This document shows positions 5,991 to 10,938 of a DNA stretch of 10,938 nucleotides, one piece after another. The position numbers and the translations under genes were made by a program. This DNA is from Bacillota bacterium. Its GTDB lineage: Bacteria > Bacillota > Bacilli > Alicyclobacillales > SLC66. How positions within the stretch are numbered: position 1 is the first letter of the stretch; the number at the start of each line of letters is the position of its first letter. The notes beneath the pieces are model-generated. The model was not told the origin of the DNA, made no database searches, and was given only the letters and a program-made list of their open reading frames with translations. Where the stretch lies: the NCBI GenBank assembly GCA_021846145.1, contig JAJZCJ010000092.1, positions 1 to 10,938 of the forward strand, given 5' to 3'.

Positions 5991-8174
5991 TTGATGCGTC
6001 ATAAATTTCGCACGTTGATGTTGCAGAGTTTATTTATCGCCGGGTTGTTAACTGTGCTGGGTCGTATCACCTATGTGCAAATCCATGATCGCTTTATTGT
6101 CTCCATGGAAAAAGAAGATTGGCAGGCGTTGTCTACCATTGCGCCGGTGCGTGGGACTATTTATGACGCCTTAGGGGATCGTTTGGCTTTTTCTGTGCCG
6201 AAGTATGACATGGATATCAACTTGCCAGCCATTCAGGCCTTGGGAAGGCCGAAAGTAGAGAAGTTGGCGCGTGCATTGGCCAACATTACCCACGGTTCCT
6301 TGGCAAATATTAATCAGCAGTTATGGCGTACTAATGTACCTTGGCTGCGGCTTTTTCCCTATATGGTACATGTGAATTGGCAAACAGAACAAGCTATTTT
6401 GCAGCTATTTTCCAAATACGGTCTTAGTCAAGCAATTAATCCGTATCGAATTTACGCTCGTGTGTACCCGGATGGGGCGTTCGCGTCTCATGTCATTGGC
6501 TTTGTGGATCAAACCCAAACGGGCGCGGCCGGTATTGAATTGGAATACAACCATTATCTAGCTGGCAAGGCGGGTATGAAGTCATTTACAAAAGATCTTT
6601 TTGGGTATCCGATTCCTTATTATCAGCAAAAATCAATCCCTGCCCAAAATGGGGACAATGTGGTATTAACCCTCAATCCGGTGATTCAACAGTATGCGGA
6701 GCAGGCGCTAAAAACTATCGAGCAACGGTTTACGCCCGCGCACGCAGCGATAATCGTGTCTAATCCCAATACCGGGGGTATTTTGGCGATGGCAGCGTTG
6801 CCTCATTTTAATCCGAACACATACTGGAATTACCCTGCCCCCACGCTCAACACGAACTGGGCGATCTCCGATCCCTTCGAGCCTGGCAGTACTTTTAAGA
6901 TCGTGACGTTAACAGGGGCGCTCGCTACGCATTCGATTACCCTCCAGCATACTTATATGTCGGGTGTAGACTATGTAAATGGGGTGCCCATTCGCGACTG
7001 GAACTTGTGGGGATGGGGCAGAATCAGCTATCGCATGGCCATGATTTATTCCAGCAACACTGGGTTTATTCACATTGGACAAGCGGAGGGGGTACACAAT
7101 CTTTATCACTACATTCATTTGTACGGGATGGATCGCCCGACCGGTATTGATCTGCCGGGCGAAGCGTCTTCCATTTTGTTTCCGGAAAAAAATCTAAATC
7201 CTGTTGATTTTGCCACTATGACCTTTGGTCAAGGCCTCGCCGTGACGCCCATTCAACAAATTGCAGAAGTGGGCGCGGTGGCTAATGGCGGGAAGTTGCT
7301 GCAACCGTACCTCGTGCAAAAAATCATCACGCCAGCGGGCAAGGTACTTTTTGATCACCATGTGAAAGTAGTTCGGCAGGTGGCTTCTCCCTCCATCATG
7401 CATCAGGTTACGAAATTGATGGTGCAAGATGTCGCAGACAACCCCTACGAGGTGAACTCTTACATTCCAGGGTACAATATTGCCGGCAAGACGGGGACGG
7501 CGCAGATTCCGAATCCTAACGGCGGCGGCTATTTGCGCCACATGTACAACCTCTCTTTCATCGCGTTTGCGCCTGCCTATCACCCGCAACTGGCCATCTA
7601 TGTGACCGTCAATGAACCCCACAACACTCTCCAGTACGGCAACAGCGTCGCTTCCCCTGCGGCTCGTTATGTGCTCAAGCGGGCACTTGCATACCTTCAG
7701 GTGAAGCCACACACCAAAACCGGGACGCTGCCCAACGAATATTTCCCAGACCCGTACGTATGGAATTCTCTCTACCAATTTGTCGCTCCTTCATCCACTC
7801 AACAACAGTATATTGCGATGCCAAATCTCACCGATCAATCGCTAGCCAGTGCCACCACCATTTTGATACGGGATCATCTCCGTGTGCACACTTCGAGTCC
7901 TAATGGACGTGTATTATGGCAATGGCCCGCCGCAGGTCATCTGGTGACTCCTTCTATCCCGGTCTCGCTTTTGACTACAAAAAATTTCGATCCCCACGGC
8001 ACGGTGGTCACACCTGATTTTATCGGGTTATCCTTGAAAGTGGTGATTGATGAGGCTCGCGTGCTCGGTTTGCAGATTCATGCAATCGGAGATGGGTATG
8101 CAAGCGGTCAAGGGACTCCGTCATTTACAAAGGTGGCTAGTGGTAGCGTGATCGTAGTTCACTTTACCCCCTAA
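5991..8174 (+). CDS. Class B penicillin-binding protein with two PASTA domains (PBP2B/SpoVD type)
   Basis: This is a peptidoglycan D,D-transpeptidase of 727 residues from TTG 5991 (ATG 5994 is equally possible). It has a short basic N terminus and one membrane span (LMLQSLFIAGLLTVLG). The dimerisation-domain motif VRGTIYDALGDRLA follows. Catalytic motifs are STFK (nucleophile Ser300), SSN (Ser354) and KTGT (Lys500), with PFEPGSTFK and IDLPGE typical of the division/SpoVD branch. Two C-terminal PASTA modules lie at about 609-664 (MPNLTDQSLASA) and 672-727 (TPDFIGLSLKVV). The family works in septal wall or spore cortex synthesis. In Bacillus, pbpB and spoVD lie in the division/cell-wall cluster with ftsL, murE or mraY. 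None of these is nearby, so this may be an extra paralogue. Confidence 0.92.
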   Translation: MMRHKFRTLMLQSLFIAGLLTVLGRITYVQIHDRFIVSMEKEDWQALSTIAPVRGTIYDALGDRLAFSVPKYDMDINLPAIQALGRPKVEKLARALANITHGSLANINQQLWRTNVPWLRLFPYMVHVNWQTEQAILQLFSKYGLSQAINPYRIYARVYPDGAFASHVIGFVDQTQTGAAGIELEYNHYLAGKAGMKSFTKDLFGYPIPYYQQKSIPAQNGDNVVLTLNPVIQQYAEQALKTIEQRFTPAHAAIIVSNPNTGGILAMAALPHFNPNTYWNYPAPTLNTNWAISDPFEPGSTFKIVTLTGALATHSITLQHTYMSGVDYVNGVPIRDWNLWGWGRISYRMAMIYSSNTGFIHIGQAEGVHNLYHYIHLYGMDRPTGIDLPGEASSILFPEKNLNPVDFATMTFGQGLAVTPIQQIAEVGAVANGGKLLQPYLVQKIITPAGKVLFDHHVKVVRQVASPSIMHQVTKLMVQDVADNPYEVNSYIPGYNIAGKTGTAQIPNPNGGGYLRHMYNLSFIAFAPAYHPQLAIYVTVNEPHNTLQYGNSVASPAARYVLKRALAYLQVKPHTKTGTLPNEYFPDPYVWNSLYQFVAPSSTQQQYIAMPNLTDQSLASATTILIRDHLRVHTSSPNGRVLWQWPAAGHLVTPSIPVSLLTTKNFDPHGTVVTPDFIGLSLKVVIDEARVLGLQIHAIGDGYASGQGTPSFTKVASGSVIVVHFTP

Positions 8175-8312
8175 CAGATGGATTATATATGATATTATTT
8201 TTTTATCACATTTAACGATTTTACGAACATAGTCTAAAAGGACTGGTATTGTAGTCTTGATTAGTCATATGATTGAGTGGCGGGTTAATCATGAAAGAAG
8301 ATTGGTTCTGCG

Positions 8313-8318
8313 AAGGAG
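8313..8318 (+). promoter_or_regulatory. Ribosome binding site AAGGAG for the 38-residue membrane protein
   Basis: AAGGAG lies 11 bases before ATG 8330. The longer frame from ATG 8291 has only a weak GGCGGG upstream and would place this AAGGAG inside the gene, so the shorter form is preferred. Confidence 0.6.
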
Positions 8319-8329
8319 TGGTGGTTGAC

Positions 8330-8446
8330 ATGATCAATACGGCAAATGCATGGCCCAATTATTATGCAGGGGTGCTATGGCTTGTCGTCTTTATTGGATT
8401 CGTGGTGGCAAGGTATCCGCATCATCACGAGGGAGGTAAGCGATGA
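8330..8446 (+). CDS. Small single-span membrane protein, first gene of the cytochrome b operon
   Basis: A 38-residue protein from ATG 8330 (51 residues if ATG 8291 is used). A short polar start (MINTANAWPNYY) leads into one hydrophobic span (AGVLWLVVFIGFVVA) and ends in a His-rich tail (RYPHHHEGGKR), probably cytoplasmic. Its stop overlaps the start of the cytochrome b gene in an ATGA, so translation of the two is probably coupled. Size and position recall the tiny single-span subunits of b6f and cytochrome oxidase complexes, but no sequence match is claimed. The three consecutive His in the tail are notable and could bind metal or simply be charged at acid pH. Confidence 0.7.
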   Translation: MINTANAWPNYYAGVLWLVVFIGFVVARYPHHHEGGKR

Positions 8447-9075
8447 ATTGGACGACTGCTGTGCGCAAAAAGTTGTCTGAACAGTGGACTTGGGACAATT
8501 TGTTGCCATCTGAGCAACCTGTGTATGTCTCCTCACTGGTATACAGTTTTGGGGTATTTACGTTGAGTGCGCTCTTGGTGGTGGTGGTTTCGGGAATTGT
8601 CATGGCATCGAAAGGGGCGGTATGGTACCAGACGTCCCAGTTAGGTTTCTTTTTTAGAAACATTCATTTTTGGGGAGTGCAGGCTTTCTTTTTTTTCATG
8701 ACCATGCATCTGGTTGGGCAGTTTTTTATGGGTTCATGGCGCGAGGGACGTGCCTTGACTTGGGTGTTGGGGGTATTGTCTTTTGGGCTCTCAGTGATAA
8801 CCGCCTTTACCGGCTACTTGTCAAGGGGTGATTTTTTTTCGCAATGGAACCAAGTTCAGGCAAAAGACGCTTTCAACGGAGCGGGGTTGGACGGGTTTTT
8901 AAACATTCTGAATAACGGGCAAGTGTATGGGCTTCATATCGCAGTGTTGCCAATGATTCTGCTCATGCTGGTGGGATGGCACTTGCTACAAGTGCGTAGG
9001 CTGGGCGTGGTACCTCCTTACCAAGAAAAAAACAATCATGCAAAAGGGGGTGGCACTGATGAAAGTGGCATATAG
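8443..9075 (+). CDS. Cytochrome b6-like subunit (cytochrome b N-terminal domain)
   Basis: A 210-residue, four-span dihaem cytochrome b of quinol-oxidising complexes. GGGAGG precedes ATG 8443. Haem ligands are His75 and His89 (13 between) in span two and His165 and His180 (14 between) in span four; the 14-residue gap is the b6 form. LTWVLGVL and FTGY match conserved b6 segments. Two features are odd. Ser35 (VYSFG) occupies the place of b6 Cys35, which binds the extra haem covalently, and there is no Cys at all. The loop after FTGY reads LSRGDFFSQWN instead of the usual LPWD or LPWG motif. The next gene overlaps it by 17 bases. No Rieske or cytochrome c gene is in the operon, so partners must lie elsewhere or differ. 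Confidence 0.9.
   Translation: MNWTTAVRKKLSEQWTWDNLLPSEQPVYVSSLVYSFGVFTLSALLVVVVSGIVMASKGAVWYQTSQLGFFFRNIHFWGVQAFFFFMTMHLVGQFFMGSWREGRALTWVLGVLSFGLSVITAFTGYLSRGDFFSQWNQVQAKDAFNGAGLDGFLNILNNGQVYGLHIAVLPMILLMLVGWHLLQVRRLGVVPPYQEKNNHAKGGGTDESGI
9044..9053 (+). promoter_or_regulatory. Ribosome binding site AAGGGGGTGG inside the cytochrome b gene
   Basis: AAGGGGGTGG lies just before ATG 9059, with 8 bases after the G-run. The upstream in-frame ATG 9038 has only an A-rich stretch before it, so the downstream gene starts at 9059. Confidence 0.65.
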
Positions 9076-10015
9076 AGACCCTCAATCTTTTCCACAGAAG
9101 GACTTTGATTTGATCAAAGAAGGCACCGTGAGTTTAATCATTGTAGTTATCTTGATCGTGGTCGTCTCGCTAGTGTGGCAAGCGCCTTATAGTCCAGCCA
9201 TCACGAATCAGCAGATTGCGAGGAGCAATCCAATACTGATGGAGCAAACAGCGCTCAATGATCTTGACGGTCAAAGCGCCATGGCTACCTACGGGCCACC
9301 TTATAACCATGGTTGGCAGGGCAATATCACTGCCGCCCAAGCGATTGGTGTGCTGAATCCGGAGGCTTGGTGGGGCACCCCCTATCAAGTGATTCCTTAT
9401 CTGGCTGATGTCATGACGCCGTTGCAAATGCTGGCGACCGCTTCTGGCAATGGGGGCCTGCAGCGGGCGTTGCATGCTTATGATTCCGCATCTTTCGCAC
9501 GTCAACAGACTTGGGATTCGCATTATAACCAAGCCTTAACAAAGGCCACTGTGACGAACGGCCAAGTGATGATTCCGTTTGGGGCTTACGGGCCTGTGGC
9601 ATTGATGATGAAAGATGAATTACAGATGGCCCAATCAGGGCTTTTATCAGGTGCGTTGGATCGGGAAACTAACCAAGGAGTGTATCGCTGGAACGTGCAA
9701 AATGATTTGCTCTTCTTGCAAGGGGCTCCGCTTACGCAAATTGCCAAAACAAGAGATATGCTTGGTGGGCAGTGGGGCATCAACCATGACGAAGTGGCCG
9801 ATCCTGGCCCGTGGTGGTTAACTCCCTACACGTTTTTTTATCAGATTCCGCCGTGGTCCACTTCTTCTGCAGGTGATGAAATGGCCGCCTATACGGTAGG
9901 TTTGCTCTTTTTCTTGCTCATACTGGTGCCATGGATTCCGGGATTAAATCGTTTGCCGCGAATACTTCCATTGTATAAAGTCATTTGGCGTGACTGGTAT
10001 AAGCGCAACGCATAG
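9059..10015 (+). CDS. Two-anchor membrane protein with large extracytoplasmic domain, cytochrome b partner subunit
   Basis: A 318-residue protein with a short cytoplasmic start, one span at about 23-41 (SLIIVVILIVVVSLVW), a domain of some 230 residues probably outside the membrane, and a second span at about 274-292. It ends in a basic tail, LPRILPLYKVIWRDWYKR. That ending, WIPGLNRLPR before a Trp-rich basic tail, resembles the end of cytochrome b C-terminal or subunit IV-type proteins. However, two spans instead of three and the absence of a PEWY motif do not fit that family. There is no Cys, so no CxxCH haem and no Rieske cluster. By my count the large domain has about 25 charged residues and about 35 Gln or Asn. 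Probably an assembly or structural subunit of the cytochrome complex; function otherwise unknown. Confidence 0.75.
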   Translation: MKVAYRDPQSFPQKDFDLIKEGTVSLIIVVILIVVVSLVWQAPYSPAITNQQIARSNPILMEQTALNDLDGQSAMATYGPPYNHGWQGNITAAQAIGVLNPEAWWGTPYQVIPYLADVMTPLQMLATASGNGGLQRALHAYDSASFARQQTWDSHYNQALTKATVTNGQVMIPFGAYGPVALMMKDELQMAQSGLLSGALDRETNQGVYRWNVQNDLLFLQGAPLTQIAKTRDMLGGQWGINHDEVADPGPWWLTPYTFFYQIPPWSTSSAGDEMAAYTVGLLFFLLILVPWIPGLNRLPRILPLYKVIWRDWYKRNA

Positions 10016-10031
10016 CGTATGGGGGGATATC

Positions 10032-10238
10032 ATGACTAAGGGCGTCATGCTGTGGATTATTTGGCTGTTGGCGTTGGCCACTGGTATTTTTGGCATGGGA
10101 CTGGTGTATGAGGGCATCGTAGGGAAGCAACCGCTACACTTACTCTACGGGCTCCCCATTTTATTGGTAGGCATTTGGGTAACTGGAAATGTTTTGGCAT
10201 CTGCTAAGCGTTCTTATCGTCAGCATCATGGGCGTTAA
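10032..10238 (+). CDS. Small two-span membrane protein of the cytochrome b operon
   Basis: A 68-residue protein starting at ATG 10032 after a G-run (10021-10026). Two hydrophobic spans at about 6-28 (VMLWIIWLLALATGIFGMGL) and 36-56 (LLYGLPILLVGIWVTGNVLA) are joined by a short loop (YEGIVGKQPLH), with a basic tail (KRSYRQHHGR) expected in the cytoplasm. It has no Cys. The longer open frame from 9990 would overlap the previous gene and lacks a ribosome binding site. It lies 16 bases after its upstream neighbour and is probably a small structural subunit of the same complex. I do not recognise a named family. Confidence 0.75.
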   Translation: MTKGVMLWIIWLLALATGIFGMGLVYEGIVGKQPLHLLYGLPILLVGIWVTGNVLASAKRSYRQHHGR

Positions 10239-10245
10239 ATTTGAT

Positions 10246-10251
10246 TGGGGG
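10246..10251 (+). promoter_or_regulatory. Ribosome binding site GGGGGT for the last operon gene
   Basis: GGGGGT lies 7 bases before GTG 10259. The longer in-frame start TTG 10241 would put this site inside the coding region and has nothing upstream. Confidence 0.6.
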
Positions 10252-10258
10252 TGCAAAT

Positions 10259-10555
10259 GTGTTTATTAAAAGGTTAGAAGAATTGAAACACCAATTAAAG
10301 GATGAACACCGTGAATTAGCAAAATACGTAGAGCATGCATTGGTGGCACTAGAAAAAGTAGAAGACGAGCACCGCATGCTGGTGGCTGCTAATGCGCTGG
10401 CAGGAATTCGTCCCAATGGGGAAGAGGAAAAACGTTTCCACGAACACATGAACATGGTGAAGGAAATGATGATATCGGTGTTGGAACGAACAGAGGAAGA
10501 TATTGAGCACAAAGGAGATAAGCACTGGCAACGAAATTTTTCGGACGGTGTGTAA
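10259..10555 (+). CDS. His/Glu-rich helical protein, last gene of the cytochrome b operon
   Basis: A 98-residue soluble, highly charged protein from GTG 10259. Residues 4-48 form one long predicted amphipathic helix (KRLEELKHQLKDEHREL onward), a short GIRPNG turn follows at about 49-54, and a second helix runs from about 55 to 85 (EEEKRFHEHMNMVKEMM). The layout suggests a helical hairpin or coiled coil. His, Glu and Asp are abundant (DEHREL, VEHALVALE, DEHRML, FHEHMNMVKE). This faintly recalls metal-binding four-helix proteins such as hemerythrins, but the spacing does not match the known HHE pattern and no such claim is made. There is no Cys, signal peptide or membrane span. It lies 20 bases after the two-span gene and just before a strong terminator. 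Confidence 0.75.
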   Translation: MFIKRLEELKHQLKDEHRELAKYVEHALVALEKVEDEHRMLVAANALAGIRPNGEEEKRFHEHMNMVKEMMISVLERTEEDIEHKGDKHWQRNFSDGV

Positions 10556-10561
10556 GCAATG

Positions 10562-10602
10562 ACGAAAACGCCGATAGACAACAAGTCTATCGGCGTTTTC
10601 GT
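10562..10602. terminator. Strong intrinsic terminator ending the cytochrome b operon
   Basis: A perfect 18-bp inverted repeat (10562-10579 with 10585-10602) closes the 5-base loop AACAA. The 3' arm ends in GTTTTCGT and is followed by TTACTTTG. It starts 6 bases after the last stop codon. The A-rich 5' arm and T-rich 3' arm mean it could act in both directions. Confidence 0.93.
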
Positions 10603-10795
10603 TTACTTTGACAATCTGAAGAATGCCGTCATCAACTCATAGTCAACATTTTTATGACATTTTTAAAATGTTCATAATTTTGTCACAATTATAATTGCCG
10701 TTGTTTGTTAGTATAAAAAGCAAGTAGGTTTATTTAGTTGTTTATTATAATTAATGTAATTCCATAATTATTTTGTGTTAAGCAGGAGGGTGCAA
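10603..10795 (+). promoter_or_regulatory. AT-rich intergenic control region with two palindromes
   Basis: No gene is seen here. ACATTTTTAAAATGT at 10657-10671 is a perfect 15-base palindrome with 7-base arms. CAATTATAATTG at 10686-10697 is a perfect 12-base palindrome that contains a TATAAT (10690-10695). TGACA (10655-10659) and TGTCA (10681-10685) form a further inverted pair. I could not place a good -35 box at normal spacing for any of the TATAAT or TATAAA candidates, so the promoter is unresolved. The layout suggests regulated expression of the gene at 10796. Confidence 0.5.
10784..10790 (+). promoter_or_regulatory. Ribosome binding site AGGAGGG for the right-edge gene
   Basis: AGGAGGG lies 5 bases before ATG 10796. 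It is the strongest evidence that the short visible part at the edge is a true gene start. Confidence 0.75.
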
Positions 10796-10938
10796 ATGGA
10801 ACGATGTTCTCGATGCGGTATTCCGAAAATTAACACTGAGAATTACGGTACTTTTATTAGTATGTTGTATGATTTTTACCAAGCGGTAAAGACAACCAAA
10901 GAGTCAAATGATGAAAATGAAAAATTCATTGCTAATAT
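10796..10938 (+). CDS. N-terminal part of an unrecognised protein with a CxxC pair
   Basis: The first 47 codons of a gene cut by the window edge, starting ATG 10796 with AGGAGGG 5 bases upstream. The protein begins MERCSRCGIPKINTENYGTF, with a CxxC pair that could be half of a zinc ribbon. A hydrophobic stretch (FISMLYDFYQAV) and an acidic, Lys-rich segment (KTTKESNDENEK) follow. There is no signal peptide. The family cannot be named from this part. It has its own palindrome-rich upstream region and lies beyond the strong terminator, so it is a separate transcription unit. Confidence 0.75.
   Translation, partial: MERCSRCGIPKINTENYGTFISMLYDFYQAVKTTKESNDENEKFIAN

Noticed and set aside
7194..7778. 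Minus-strand frame of 194 codons opposite the PASTA-bearing PBP
   Set aside because: It lies wholly within the transpeptidase and C-terminal coding region, has no ribosome binding site and no recognisable protein features.
8185..8215. Terminator after the second PBP gene (AT-rich dyad before a T-run)
   Set aside because: The possible stem is only about 4-5 A-T pairs, too weak to call despite the run of seven T.
8245..8275. Sporulation sigma-E-like promoter (CATATGAT) before the cytochrome operon
   Set aside because: Only a partial match to the -10 consensus and no clear -35; an extended -10-like TGGTATTGT nearby also lacks a -35. The promoter is left unassigned.
9170..9532. Minus-strand frame of 120 codons opposite the 318-residue membrane protein
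   Set aside because: It runs antisense through a well-supported gene with its own ribosome binding site, and has no supporting signals of its own.
9059..10015. Possible PEWY-type quinol-site motif in YQIPPW near residues 260-265
   Set aside because: The order and residues do not match PEWY/PDWY, and the usual flanking helices are absent.
10259..10555. Hemerythrin-like di-iron protein
   Set aside because: Many His and Glu are present, but the spacing of HxxxE and HxxxH pairs required by the family is not met.
10204..10584. Minus-strand frame of 126 codons, Ser- and Cys-rich, opposite the last operon gene
   Set aside because: It starts inside the terminator hairpin and runs antisense across two genes with good start signals.
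1..10938. CRISPR arrays, tRNA or rRNA genes, insertion sequences
   Set aside because: No regularly spaced repeats, no tRNA-like cloverleaf segments and no transposase-like reading frame were seen.

Overview
This window appears to come from a Gram-positive, endospore-forming member of the Bacillota. Supporting signs are a SpoVR-family gene, two class B penicillin-binding proteins (one with C-terminal PASTA repeats), strong AGGAGG-type ribosome binding sites, frequent TTG and GTG starts, and moderate base composition with AT-rich intergenic regions. The exposed domain of the protein at 9059-10015 has few charged residues and many Gln and Asn. That would suit an acidophile, perhaps near Alicyclobacillus and its relatives, but this is inference only.

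Left part, 1-5297, plus strand. It holds a possible C-terminal gene fragment with two CxxC pairs (3-194), a 57-residue TTG-start protein (227-400), a PBP2/MrdA-type transpeptidase (451-2382), a divergent FolC/Mur-ligase-family protein (2388-3728), a 168-base spacer with one doubtful 42-codon reading frame, and spoVR (3897-5297). The PBP and the ligase-like gene are 5 bases apart and are surely cotranscribed. Cell-wall synthesis, an ATP-dependent ligase fold and a cortex-related sporulation protein together suggest an envelope or spore-cortex locus. A GC-rich hairpin at 5310-5339 closes it.

Middle part, 5349-8174. A PaaI-type hotdog thioesterase (minus strand, TTG start at 5822) is divergent from a second class B PBP with two PASTA domains (5991-8174). 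The AT-rich gap between them carries a good sigma-A-type promoter for the thioesterase. This PBP lies outside the usual division and cell-wall cluster.

Right part, 8330-10602, plus strand. A tightly packed five-gene operon starts with a 38-residue single-span protein and a cytochrome b6-like subunit with all four haem-ligand histidines. It continues with a 318-residue protein anchored at both ends and carrying a large, probably extracytoplasmic domain, a 68-residue two-span protein, and a 98-residue His/Glu-rich helical protein. It ends at a textbook terminator with an 18-bp stem. The predicted mature products contain no cysteine, so no Rieske protein and no CxxCH cytochrome c is encoded here. 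The cytochrome subunit also has Ser where b6-type proteins have the Cys that binds an extra haem, and it lacks the PWD/PWG loop. This is the most unusual system in the window: a stripped-down or partner-dependent quinol-oxidising cytochrome b module.

Right edge. A palindrome-rich AT-rich control region leads into the start of an unrecognised gene whose protein begins with a CxxC pair.
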